From the NCBI RefSeq assembly GCF_024166365.1, contig NC_064822.1:107566823-107630822 (forward strand): a DNA stretch of 64,000 nt, read 5' to 3'. Both the position numbers and the translations under genes were made by a program. The notes beneath the pieces were generated by a model. That model did no database searches. It had not been told where the DNA came from and saw only the letters and a list, made by a program, of their open reading frames with translations. Source of the stretch: Elephas maximus indicus (Eukaryota; Chordata; Mammalia; Proboscidea; Elephantidae). Below are positions 12,061 through 22,879 of the stretch, one piece after another; within the stretch, counting starts at the first letter, position 1, and every line of letters begins with the position of its first letter.

Positions 12061-12226
12061 GGAGTCCTGGTGATGCAGTGGTTAAGAGCTCAGCTGCTAA
12101 CCAAAAGGTCGGCAGTTTGAATCCACCAGGCGCTCCTTGGGAACCCCATGGGGGCAGTTCTACTCTGCCCTATAGGGTCGCTATGAGTCAGCACTGACTC
12201 GATGGCACCTGACAACAACACCACCA
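12061..12226 (+). mobile_element. AfroSINE, sense orientation
   Basis: Reads from the head: ggagtcctggtgatgcagtg (A box), taaccaaaaggtcggcag and gtttgaatccaccaggcg (B box), cagttctactctgccctata, and tail cactgactcgatggcacctg, acaacaaca. The pol III A and B boxes are recognisable. About 1 kb upstream of KRT80 exon 1. Confidence 0.92.
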
Positions 12227-13189
12227 AGACTGGGTGCCACTCTCTGGGAGCAGCTGTGTCTCTGGGGCAGATACGTGCACGGTGAAACGCTCCTCTGCTC
12301 AGGGGTCCTTCTCTTTCTCCCCCCTCTCCAGCCCTCCCTCCTCTCTTCTCTGTCTCCTTCCCCTCTTTCATCTGAAATATGAGGTAGAAATAGGGGAGAC
12401 ACTGTTTTTCTCCCATACAGCCTCTGATGGGCAGCAGCTCAGCCAGCCCAGGGCATACCCCCCTACCCTCCCTGGTTCTTGAGGTCCCACTCTTCCACAT
12501 CCAGGGGCTTCCTGGTTGATCAGAAGAGTTGCCAGCACTCTGGCTCTGCCTCCTGTCGATGTCCAGCCTCTTCCCCCACCCTGGCCTGAATTCTCTAGAT
12601 CCTCTTGCCCTGGTGGGTGGTTGTGTGTGTCTTCCCTGGACCAGACACACCACTCTGGGCTGCACAGGGGGATGGGCTCCAGGCCCAGGCTGGGCTGAGA
12701 GCCACAGCGGAGAGAGAGCTTGACTGGGGCAGACTTGGGTGGTCAGTGATGACAGGGATCTCAGCCCCCTCTGGGGCCAGGAGAAGAGACAGGCTTAGAG
12801 AGGGGCAGCCACTTGCTGAGTGACACAGCTCACCCGAGGCCTCCTGGCTTCTGGCCCAGGCCTTTTTCCTTTATATTGGGCATTTCTGGCTCACCAGGCA
12901 CAAGAGGAGCTGATGCTGGGGGTGGCTTGGTGAGCCACTTCTGGGTGACTGGGTCACTGCAATGGTGTGTATGTCCCACTTCTGACACATGCTGTCCATT
13001 TCCCAATCAATACCCACCTGCATGGCCCGCCTCGGGCTCCCAACATCTTTATCCTGCTCTGGTACCCTAACAGCATGTGGTCAAACCCAGCGCTCTGCCT
13101 GCCTCCATGCCGGCTGCCCCTTTGCACTCCGTGATGAAGGGAGGGGGCAGGAACGGCGTCTGGGCCTGCTCATGTCAAAATAACAGCCG

Positions 13190-13415
13190 ATAGACCAGGT
13201 ATGCCCCAAATGCCATACATGGATTAGCTCCTTTAATCCTCACAACAACCATGTGACATAGGCGCTCTCATTCTCAACATCTACAACTTACGGAGGAGCA
13301 AACTGAGGCTCGGAAGGGTTAAGTGCCTGGAGCAAGTTCACATAATTTCTTCATGATGGACTTGAAGCCAGATAATTGGAGTTCTGAGCCCTTACTCTTA
13401 GCCTTTTCAAGTTTT
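13190..13415 (-). repeat. MIR
   Basis: tagctcctttaatcctcaca, acaaccatgtgacataggcg, gaggagcaaactgaggctcg and aagggttaagtgcctggagc match MIR in reverse. Confidence 0.85.
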
Positions 13416-13431
13416 GTGACCCCTGGAAAGG

Positions 13432-13632
13432 GTTGTTGTTTGCCATCATGTTGATTCCCACTCACAGTGGTCCTGTAGGACAGAGTCGAACTGCCCCGCA
13501 GGGTTTCCTAGGCTGTAATCTTTAGGGGAGCAGATTGACAGGTCTTTTCTTCTGCAGAGCAGCTGGTGGGTTTGAACCACTGAACTTTTGGTTTAGCAGC
13601 TGAGTGCTTTGCCCATTGTGCCGTTGGGGTTC
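13432..13632 (-). mobile_element. AfroSINE (long subtype)
   Basis: Tail gttgttgtttgccatcatg, then cgaactgccccgcagggttt, gcagattgacaggtctttt, ggtgggtttgaaccactgaa and a decayed head ending cgttggggttc. It directly follows a MIR. Confidence 0.87.
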
Positions 13633-13749
13633 TTTCCTGAAAAGTGGGGTGGGGTAGAAAAGGAAGCCAGCTTTCTACAGTTGGGGCTTAGTTTAGGGCA
13701 GCCCCACACTCTAATTTTCTTTTAGCTGGATGCTTAATTCTCATAAACA

Positions 13750-13915
13750 CCTCTGCATAATTTTTTTTTTTTGGTGGTAAATATTTAGGTAATGAAACAT
13801 TTGCCATTTCAACAGTCTTCAACAATTCAGTGACATTAAATATATTCATTATGTTGTTCAACCATCACCATTCCCGAATGCAAAATTTCTCATAAGTGCT
13901 GTTTCTTGGTGACTT
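13750..13915. repeat. Old LINE fragment, probably L1
   Basis: aaatatttaggtaatgaaac, ccatttcaacagtcttcaac and ttgttcaaccatcaccattc resemble a common old L1 3' region. Confidence 0.5.
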
Positions 13916-14299
13916 CCGCTGGCCTCAGTTAGCCCCTGAGTTTTGACAGGTCATGGTTAATTGCCAAGTCCCTGGCTTCGAGTCCGGCTTTGCTAGGCCT
14001 ATCTTTGGGGCTGAGACTGACCCTTGTTGGGGGTGGCCTCGCTTTTCTGGAGGAATCAAGGACACACTGGTGTGGGGCTCTGGCCTTGGGGGAGGAACAC
14101 TGTCCTGGTTTGCTTCTCTTCCTCTGGCTGGTGGAGTCTCCCTTGGATGCAGTTGTAGAAGTGTTTTTGGCAGTCACAGCTCTGGCTGCCAAACACGACC
14201 AGCCAGCAAAAAAGCCCAAAACAAACAAAACTCCTTGGAACCACCCAGCCCTACCTCCTTCCCCCCTTCCCTGTCCCCTGCCTCCTCCTCCCCTCATTT

Positions 14300-16160
14300 A
14301 GCTCCACCTGTGGCTCCCTCTACCCCTGAGTTGTCATCCTTGGGGGTCATATAGTCATGGCCCCTGTCTGTGAGCAGGGGCTCCTCTACCCCAGCTGGTG
14401 AGAGTGACCACAGACCCCTCCTGGCCTTGGTACAGAGTCTGAGCTACCCAGAAATTCAGCCCCTGCAGGGGTGCAGGAAGCCTGATGGGTGCCAGGAGAT
14501 GGAGGATAGGTCATGTTTAGCAACTTGGGCCGTCCCCAAATCCCTCCTGAATGTACTAACAAGCAAAACTGCTTGCTACTTCAGGTGGGGGAAAACCTTG
14601 GCCTGACATCAGCTTGGGTGACCCTGGCTGGAGATGGCATCTGGGCAGCTTATTACCCCTCTGATACCTGTATGGTCCAAAGATTGAAGCTTCAGGTCCT
14701 CCTCTCTTCATTTTAAGCCTGCCCTCTTTTCTCCTGATCCCCTGTAACTGGTAGTAGGATGCAATCCTGATAACCCAGGAGGCAGGGCAAGGGCAGAGGT
14801 AAGGAATGGGGAGGGGGCTTGGACTGGGATGCTCAGAGGCCTCTGGGATTGGTCCTCAAAAAAGCAAAGGGTAGTTTTCCTTCTGAGGAAGAGGAAGCTT
14901 AATTTAGCACTCTCTCTCTCATTATCTCTCCTCCTTCCTTCTGTTTCTCAAGTCACTCCCTCCCAACCTCTGATCTGCCTCTTTCCTTTGTGTGTTTTGG
15001 CTGTCTTGCCCTGCCTCTCTCTCTGTCTTCCTGTTTGCCTGTCCCTCTTGCAGTCTTCTGCCCATTTGGAGTCAGAATCCTGGCCCCGGGTTCCCTGGTC
15101 TCTCAGCCATGCAGGAGGGAGAGGCCTGTGGGTTCGCCCTGTAGCCTGGCTGGATGGCCTTACAGGCATGGCATCCCTGTGTCTTAGTTTCTTTGTCCCC
15201 TCCTTGTTCTGCTCCCTATTTGGTCTGAGGCCTGGCCTGTGGAGCTGGCAGGCCTGAGATAACGCAGGGACTTCATACATAGTTGCTGGACAAATGTTCT
15301 AGTCAGTACATCCCAGGCTAGCTTGGGCTGTAGGGTGGAATGCAGCTCTTGGGGAGACAGGCAGGGACCCTCTGAGCAGGGGAGCCAGGACAGGGTTCGA
15401 AATCCAAAGGGGAGAATCTTAGTTTCACTCCAGGGCATGATGGGAAGACTGGGCCACTCCTCCAGGAAGCCTTCCCAGATGACGTTCCTGGGTTCTAGTC
15501 CATCTCTCACCCTCTCTCCTTAATGCATGTCCACACCTATGGTGGCTACCTGGTCAGTGCCCTCTCCCTGATGAGACCAGAAAGTCCCTGGCCTCCTTTC
15601 TCTGGACCTTCCCTTTGAGCAGGGCTGTTGTGAGGCTGCAGGAGGGAGGCCTGCCCTGGAGCTAAGTCCTGTGAATGGGGTGGCCTGGGCTTTTGAAGAA
15701 TCCATGGAGGTGTGAGAAGAATTTCTGAGGGCCCAGAGCTAGGGATTGGGAAGCTGAGTGGAGGTTTGGGAAGGACAAAGGCCAAGAAAGGAGGACTAAC
15801 AGCAGGGATGGAGAAATGAAAACAACATGCATTGAGCCTTCTCTGCATGTCAGGCAGGCTATGGAGACACGGGGAAGGTCTTGACCCAGGTGAGGGCATT
15901 GGGGACACCTTCCCACAGGAGGACAACTGAGCTAAGGCTGGAAAGAAGAGGAAGAGTTGTCCCGGCAGGGAGGTGAAGGGTGTCTCAGGGTGAGGGAAAT
16001 GCATGAGTCTGGAGGTGAGAAACTGTGTGGGAGGGTGACAAGAGCCAGCATCACCTGAGTGCAGGTGCTATGCAGCTCAGAGGAGCAGTGACCTCTTAGG
16101 CATCCAGTAAGGCTCTAATTATGGCATTTCATTACTTTGCATAAAGTCCTTTAATGGCTC
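14300..16160. other. No gene seen
   Basis: Intergenic sequence upstream of KRT80. It has a pyrimidine-rich stretch at about 14910-15060, weak L2-like text from 15680, and nothing else I can support. Confidence 0.5.
15680..16010. repeat. L2-like old repeat
   Basis: gtgagggcattggggacacc, ctgagctaaggctggaaaga and atggagacacggggaaggtc resemble L2 3' blocks. Weak by eye. Confidence 0.4.
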
Positions 16161-16177
16161 CCTGTGGCTTAAGTGGT

Positions 16178-16179
<2 letters not shown>

Positions 16180-16208
<29 letters not shown>

Positions 16209-16362
16209 CCCCTAAAACCAAACCTATTGCCTCATAGCAACCCTGTAAGACAGAGTAGAACTGCCCCATTCTAAGGGTTTTTAAGGAGCACCTGGTAGAT
16301 TTGAACTGTCGACCTTTTGGTTAGCAGCTATAGCTCTTAACCTGTATGCCACCAGGGTTTCC
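16180..16362 (-). mobile_element. AfroSINE with (AAC)n tail
   Basis: The tail is a run of about ten AAC units (to 16207), then ccaaacctattgcctcatag, agaactgccccattctaagg and a head ending gccaccagggtttcc. Near-identical words taagtggtaa (16170) and taagtgataa (16363) flank it as the target duplication. Confidence 0.9.
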
Positions 16363-17800
16363 TAAGTGATAAAGGTCTAAACATTCTTTGAAATGTCAAA
16401 CAAGTTCCTTTTCACCTGCTGCCCTTCTATCTCTCTGTGTTCTCATCTCCCCCATGCCCTCCTTCTCTGCACAGCTCCTGCCCATTCCCACCCCCAGCAA
16501 ACTGGCTACATTTTCTTGAACACATTGAGTGGTACCATGTGTCTTTGTCCACATCCTGGTAAACACTGACTCACTGACTTACCCATCTTTCAGGCCATGG
16601 AATCTTTTACCCTATAAAGTCATTCTTGTCCACCTCATCCCCCATCCCTGTGCTGGGTAGAATTGGTGATACCCTCCTGGGGCCTTCTGTCCCCTTCCCT
16701 TGTTACAGTGCCTATGGCCTTCAATGGTGAGGCTGGGAGGCTGGTCCTACCATGTGTATCCCTGGGGCTGAGTGCAGGGTTCAGCTCGTAGTAGGGGCTC
16801 AGAAAATGATGGCTGAGTGAATGCCCTAGGTTAGGTTATTTGGGGTGTGGTTGCTAAGAAAATACTCAGGAATCAGGGAGGCCTCACCTCAGAGTGTGGC
16901 CAACTTGGTCTCACAATGCACATGGGTTTTTGGGAGGCTATCTGGTTTCTTCCCCTTCAATGAGCAACTTTGGGGCTCTAGTGTAGACACAGGATCACGG
17001 CTCTGCCCCCAGGAACTGTGAACCTAACAAGACTGTCAGATACTAGGCCTGTCTGTGGTGTTGGGGCAGGCGCTAGGTGGGCTTAGCTTAGAGTTGAGGG
17101 AGCTGGGAGCATGAAGGGGCTGCAGCATTGTGCCCCAAAGTCTTCCACAGCAGAGCATTACATTATGGGGACTGAGGTCAGGTCTATAGAATAACTTCAC
17201 CAAGAGGAGTTCTGTGAGATCATGTTGGATGAGGGTTGGCATTCCTTCCCTGCAGAGCCTTTAAGCACAGGGCAGAATCTAGCTAGGTGGGGAGACTGGG
17301 ATTTGGACATGTACACAGAACCTAAGGCCTGAAAACACCCAAAGACTTGAGACCCCTAAAATGGAGAGAAGTGCTGTAACCCAGATCTGTGCTGTCTAAC
17401 ACAGCCACTAGCTACACGCAGCCATTTAAGTTTAAATCAATTAAAATGGAATATAATTAAAAACTCCTTTTTCAGTTGCACTAGCCACATTTCAAGTGCT
17501 CAAGAGCCACCAGTGACTAGTGAGTACAGTGTTGGACAAACACGTGCAGTGCAGATATAGAACGTTTCCATCGCGGCATACAACTCTGTTGGACAGCACT
17601 GGTCTGCAAAGAAGGCATCTGAGATGCGAAGATGGCCTGGGAGGCTGCATTTTCCTGGAGGGCGTCAACTGGTTCAAGGTAGGCTTGAGAAGCAGCATGG
17701 AGTGGGGCAGGAGCTCTGGATCTGGAGTCAGGGACCTGATTTCCGGTTCGGGCCCTGCCACTCCTCAGCGGTATGGTTTGGGCTTGGCCTCTCTGGGCCT

Positions 17801-18008
17801 CCAACCAAACCCACTGCCATCGAATCGATTCCAACTCATAGTGAGCCTGTAGGGCTGCACAGAACTGCCCCACAGAGTTTCCAAGGCTGTAAATCTTTCC
17901 AGTAGCAGACTGTCACATCTTTCTCCCTTGGGGCAGCTGGTGGATTGGAACGGCCGACCTTTTTGGGTTAGCAACTGAGTGCTTTAGCCACTGTGCCACC
18001 AGGGCTCC
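17801..18008 (-). mobile_element. AfroSINE (long subtype)
   Basis: Begins ccaaccaaacccactgccat, cgaatcgattccaactcat, has cagaactgccccacagagtt and tagcagactgtcacatcttt, and ends gtgccaccagggctcc. It lies directly before an L2 fragment. Confidence 0.9.
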
Positions 18009-18029
18009 TGAGGGAGAGATAAGTATAGG

Positions 18030-18225
18030 CTAATTACACTTTCTTGCCTTCTCAGCACTTAGCCCAAACTGTAATTATTTAATTGTAGGTTGTTTACTTG
18101 TTTGGGTCTGCTTCCCCTGTGAAGCTCTATGAGGACAGGGCCTGTGTGGGGGTTTTGTTCTCTTGGGGCCCCAATGCCTAGCACAGTGCCTGGTACACAG
18201 TGGGTGCTTGGTGACTATTTCCTTC
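18030..18225 (+). repeat. L2 3' end fragment
   Basis: ctctatgaggacagggcctg, gccccaatgcctagcacagt and gcctggtacacagtgggtgc are the typical L2 terminal words. Confidence 0.75.
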
Positions 18226-18498
18226 TCGAATGGGTAGAAGGCCACCCTTCTGCACGGAGCGCTTGTTATACCATGTTGGGACACAGGACCAGACATCAAG
18301 AGCTTTGGGACGGGTGTAGGGCACAGACCCCACAACCCAGGTGGGTTGTGGATGAAAGTCAGGGTGGGGAAGGGGCACCAGCCTCCCACAGGGTCTGCTG
18401 CTTCCTTGCCAGGCTGGGTGACTGGGATGGGCCTGTGGCTGACCTAGGGTGTCACACAGTGCACTACCATTGACTCCCCAGAGTTCAGTGGGAACACT

Positions 18499-18925
18499 TT
18501 TGCCCTCCTGCCCTGGTGAAACAGTTTGGGTGGGTGAGAAGATTGATAGTCCGCCCCTGCAAAAGGAAGAGCAGAAAGAAGCCTCTGTAATGGGGCTTCG
18601 AACCAGTTCATTCTGGTTTGACCCCCTGCTGGGATTTGCTTTTTCCACTTCCAGATATACTGAGTCAGAATCTTATAAGAATCACCCAGGAATTTTGTTA
18701 AATGTGGATTCTGATTCAGTATATTGGGGGTGGGGAGCATATCCCCAGCAGGGGGACAAACTGGAATGAACCAGTCTGACACCCTGCTCCCTAAGCTGGC
18801 AGAGCCCCATTAGCCTAGAGTTTGATCAGATATGCACCTGGAGCAGGGCAGGGAGCAAGTCATAGTTTCCTCCATCCACCTCCTCCCCCAGCAGGACCTC
18901 TCTTAAGATGCAGACCCAGGGATGG
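18499..18925. repeat. Low-copy repeat, copy A (carries the foldback insert)
   Basis: 18499-18581 and 18789-18925 together align with 21694-21912. Shared words include gagaagattgatagtc, cctgcaaaaggaagagcaga, ctaagctggcagagcccc and taagatg..gacc.agggatgga. The interval 18582-18788 is absent from the other copy. Confidence 0.75.
18582..18788. mobile_element. Foldback (palindromic) element, MER5-like core
   Basis: The left arm (18601-18672) and right arm (18708-18775) are inverted copies of about 70 bp with modest divergence, around a 35 bp loop. Arm landmarks are the outer ccagttcattctggtttg, inner ccccctgctggg and atatactgagtcagaatct, each found inverted on the right. The inner part resembles the hAT repeat MER5A (agattctgattcagta). 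The same flanking sequence exists without this insert near 21768, where only 4 bp separate the two flanks. It is probably a nonautonomous DNA transposon or a hairpin-derived insert. I do not recognise a named family. Confidence 0.6.
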
Positions 18926-19384
18926 AGGTAGGTTCCCCTGGTCCAGGCTTAGGGCAAGCCGAGCCTCCCTAGGGAACCCCAGCCTGTGTCCGGGTGTGTG
19001 GGTGCTAGGTTCATGCCAGCAGCGTTTTGTGCGGTTGCCAGGCCTGCTTCTGGGTGGAGAGGAGCAGGAAGGAGGGATTGCACAAAGGAAAACGGGCGGG
19101 AGGGTCCAGTTTCCTCTGGTTTCTTTGCTCCTTGGGAAATACCTTCTCATCCACTGCCTCCCCCAGGAGGAAATGCCAGGGCTCAGAGGCAGGGTCCTGC
19201 CATGGCCTCCTGCCCACTGTCTGCGCCACCCACTGTGCCTGGCTGCTCAACCTGCAAGGATGGTTCCTTCCAACAGCCCTTGTTGCTCAGGCCTCAGACA
19301 AATACCCGGCGTTTTTCCTCCCCCCCACACCTCTTTTGTGTCTGCCTCAGAGACTTCACCCAGGTGGCTACTCCTGCTGCTCCC

Positions 19385-19535
19385 TCGCTGTGGGAAGCCT
19401 TCCCGAAAAAACCCATGTCTTTCCAGGTCAACATGCAAAAGCCAGCTCCACGATGGCAGGGGCTTTGTTTTATTCCCTGCTGTATTGCCACTGGCACACA
19501 GTAGATGCACGATAAGTATTTGTAGAATTAACGTA
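19385..19535 (+). repeat. L2 3' end fragment
   Basis: ggcaggggctttgttttatt, cctgctgtattgccactggc and acacagtagatgcacgataa, then gtatttgtagaatta. Confidence 0.75.
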
Positions 19536-19550
19536 AAGTGTAGCCTCTAG

Positions 19551-19830
19551 CATTGGAGGGTCAGTGGTAGAATTCCCATCTTCCGTGCAGGAGACCCAGG
19601 TTTGATTCCTGACGAATGCACTCCTGTACAACTACAGCTTGTCTTGTCAGGTCTAGAAAAAAAGGCCTGGTGATCTATTTCTGAAAATCAGTCAATAAAA
19701 ACCTTATGGATCACAACAGTCTGATCCACAACTGATCATGGGGATGGCGCAGGACTGGGCAGCGTTTCATTCTGTTGTGCATGGGGTCGCCGTGAGTCAG
19801 GGCCTGACTCATGGCAGCTAACAACAACAA
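19551..19830 (+). mobile_element. tRNA/RTE chimeric SINE
   Basis: A distinct SINE family. The head is tRNA-like (gggtcagtggtagaattccc, caggtttgattcctgacgaa). A middle follows with ggcctggtgatctatttctg and aatcagtcaataaaaacctt. The last 90 bp (gatggcgcaggactgggcag, cattctgttgtgcatggggt, ggcagctaacaacaacaa) match the RTE 3' end. See the full-length relative at 39006-39352. Confidence 0.85.
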
Positions 19831-20755
19831 GTACCCTTTATTGTTTGGGATTTGTTTCAATGGCTGTCTTAGGCAGGGATTCCTTCCCTCCCATCAGACA
19901 GGGTTTGGGGGCCCTATTTCACCTCCTCTGAGTCCCCCCACACCTGGAATTCATTATGAGACCTGGTCACTGGAGATGCCAGCCACTGTTATCTATCCCC
20001 ACATTTCTGCATTCTTTCAGGAAATGCTTTCTGTGTCCCTACTGTGTGCCTATCCCTGTGCTGAGCTGTGATTCAAATATGAAGATAAATGAGGCAGGGC
20101 TGTGGCTGGGTGTCCTCACCACAATTCCCATCCTTTCTGCCTTCTGAGCCCTGGAACCTCTTCCCATCCACCCCCTGTCACAGTGTCAGCTGCCCAGCTG
20201 GCTCCAACCTCCTTACCCTTCCATGCCTGGCAGGACACCTAGCTATTTCATGGCTGTCCCCTCCCTGGAGCTGCTTTCAGAGAGGAACAAAGAGGGACTG
20301 GGAGCCCAGAGCGGCTGACAAAGGGAGGCCAGGGAGTGGTAAGGCATCTAAGACGCTTCTTTGGAAGCCCAGTCTGCCTTTATCTGCCCTGATAATAGAC
20401 CGAAACCATATTCTGCTCCCTGTCAAGTGATCAGGGTCTGGCCTCTGCAAGTCTGTCACGGTGGCAGCAGCCCAGGGTGACGCTGAGCCTTATGGGCACT
20501 GCTCCAACTGCCATGGGCCAGCCAGCCCCGGGGAGCTGCAGCCAGATGGGGAACCCCCCGCACACAGGCCACCCACATGTGGCATGTCCCACTTGTCCGA
20601 AGTCCTCAGTGGCCCCACAGGGCACACAGGGGGCTTTCAGGACGTATCCAGAGAATTGAAACATCATCTAGTGTGGTTTATGGCTCATCTTTGTATTCCC
20701 AGTGCTGAACACAGGGTGCTCGACACCTACTCATGGGGGCATACTGTATGAAGAA

Positions 20756-20964
20756 GGAGCCCTGGTAGTACCATGGTTAAGAGCTCAGCTGCTAACTGAA
20801 AGGTTGGAGGTTTAAACCCACCCAGCAGCTCCTTGGGGGAAAGGCCTGATGATCTATCTCCATAAACGTCACAGCCAAGAAAACCCTATGGGGCAGTTCT
20901 ACTCTGTCACATTGGGTTGCTATGAATTGGAATTAACTTGCTGGCACTCAGCTATAACAACAAC
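20756..20964 (+). mobile_element. AfroSINE, sense orientation
   Basis: Head ggagccctggtagtaccatg and gttaagagctcagctgctaa, B-box-like gaggtttaaacccacccag, a middle with aaaggcctgatgatctatct, and tail gctatgaattggaattaact. A chimeric SINE is inserted immediately after its tail. Confidence 0.9.
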
Positions 20965-20973
20965 TATGTGCAG

Positions 20974-21265
20974 TGGGGGTTCAGTGGTAGAAGTCTCGCC
21001 CTCCATGTGGGTGATCCGGGTTCAGTTCCCCACCAACGCACCTCATGCGCAGCTACCACCGTCTGCCAGCGGAGGCTTGCGTGTTGCTACGATACATAAC
21101 AGGTTTCATTGGAGCTTCCAGACTAAGACAGACTAGAAAGAGAGGCCTGGCAATCTGCTTCCAAAAATCAGCCAGTGAAAACCCTATGGATTACAACAGT
21201 CCGATCCCGTTGTGCGTGGGGTCACCGTGAGTCAGTGCTGACTTGGACTTGAAGGTAGCTAACAA
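20974..21265 (+). mobile_element. tRNA/RTE chimeric SINE with target duplication
   Basis: Head gggttcagtggtagaagtct and gatccgggttcagttccc, then the RTE-5'-like body (gttgctacgatacataacag, ttggagcttccagactaaga, ctggcaatctgcttccaaaa) and an RTE-like tail (ttgtgcgtggggtcaccgtg, ggtagctaacaaaacaa). The word aacaactatgtgcag flanks it at 20959-20973 and 21266-21280. Confidence 0.88.
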
Positions 21266-21693
21266 AACAACTATGTGCAGGCACCTGTGTCTTCTGCCTC
21301 CCCATCCTTTTACTTCCTTCCTCCAGCATCTGCCGGAGGGGGCTCCTGATGCAGAGAAATGGGAGGGGGGGTCTCCAAGGCGGTTGACCTGTAGATGGCC
21401 AATTGACGGCTGGCCATGCCCACGGCATCTCAGGGAGAAAAGGAGGGAAAGTGCTTCCTTGTGTCCCAGTGGCTTGCCTTAGTGTCCAAGCTTACAGAAA
21501 GTGCTCACATGTATGACCTGATTTTGTGTCCACAACACTGCTAGCAGCTCAGGGATCACCATGCCCTCATTTTGCAGAGGACTAGGGTTTGTACCCAGAC
21601 CTTCCAGCTCCACATTCAGCCTCTAACCCAGGGTCCCTACTGCTCTTTGGGGTCTTAGTCCCTGAGTGAAGCTTGAGGTAGGTCCCTGACACT

Positions 21694-21912
21694 CTCTTGC
21701 CCTGGCCAAATGCCTTGGGTGGAGAAGATTGATAGTCTCCCCCTGCAAAAGGAAGAGCAGAAAGAAGTATTCCTAAGCTGGCAGAGCCCCCATTAGGCTC
21801 GAGTTTGGTCAGATGTGCACCTGGGGCAGGGCAGAGATGAAGCCACACCCCCTCGCATCCCACCCCTCCCCCAGTGGGACCTCTCCTAAGATGTCGACCT
21901 AGGGATGGAGCC
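21694..21912. repeat. Low-copy repeat, copy B (no insert)
   Basis: A diverged duplicate of 18499-18925 in the same orientation, lacking the 207 bp foldback interval. It could be a local duplication or two hits of an unrecognised dispersed repeat. Confidence 0.75.
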
Positions 21913-22879
21913 TGTAGGGTAGTCTCCAGGGCAGCTGGCCTGTGGATGGTCAGCCGGAGAACCCGCAGCTCAGAGGTTCTGGAGGAAGTTGGGAGGGGCT
22001 GGGGGCTGGGAGGGTGGGCTAGGCATGTTGGATAAGAGCTGGGGTAAGGATGGGCCAGGGAGAGGTAGGAAAAGGTGGCTAGGGAGGAGCACAAGGAGCA
22101 GGGTGGAGGGATGGCCAATGGGGTAGGGAGGCAAGCTTGGGGTAGGCCAGGCTGGAGCCTTGGGCTGCTCACTGGATGGAGCAGGACCAGCCAGTGGAAT
22201 CTGATGACTTCAGCGGCTCTCTGAGGTGCCACTGGCTACCTCCTGAGTGGGCAAACTGTACCTTGTGAGAATGGGGACTAATGACTGTTTTTCAACAGGC
22301 GATTCCTCTACGTAGGGTTTATCTGCCTGGGTCATCGCTCTGCAGTCTGTACTTAGCAGCCTGGTCTGGGGCCTCCTGCCTGCCTGCTGGCTCCAGGGCC
22401 CTGCACACAGATGGCAGCAGATGAGGGAGAAGGAGGCAGGAGTCAACAGAGCAGCATCCCTAACTCCACCCTGCTCTCCTATGCCAGGCTGCTGTAGGTG
22501 TGTGTGCCCCTACCATGCCAGGTGGCTGCCCCTCACAGCAGTTCTCCAGGGAAACCTGACAGATTCTGACACCCGCTCCCTCCCAGTCCTTATCACACCC
22601 TTCCAACCTGCCCAAGACTGCACAGACCACCCCCCCACCAGTAGCCTCCGAGGTCCTTTGCTTACCTTTCCCCTGCACACCCTTCTCTTTACCTGTCCTC
22701 AGCATCTGAAGGGGGTGAGGGCAGTGATGCTGACTGAGAACTTCCTAGGCACAGTGCCTCCAGCAGCCACGTGGCTTTCTAAATCCTCACAACCACCTAT
22801 GTGGTAGGAGTTATTTTCAGTTTACAGCTGAAGATGCTGAGGCTTTGTGAGGTTAAATGACTTGTCCAAGGTTACCCAG

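Noticed and set aside
12061..12140. tRNA gene from A/B box matches
   Set aside because: The A and B box-like words belong to SINE heads. The same block recurs in some twenty dispersed copies and does not form a proper tRNA cloverleaf.
18822..19550. 242-residue open frame, plus strand
   Set aside because: Pro/Ser/Leu/Cys-rich with overlapping open frames in all three plus frames and on the minus strand, ends in L2 sequence, and resembles no protein I know.
21582..22232. 216-residue open frame, minus strand
   Set aside because: Runs through the low-copy repeat and a G-rich tract. The short similarity to the frame at 18.5 kb is explained by the DNA duplication.
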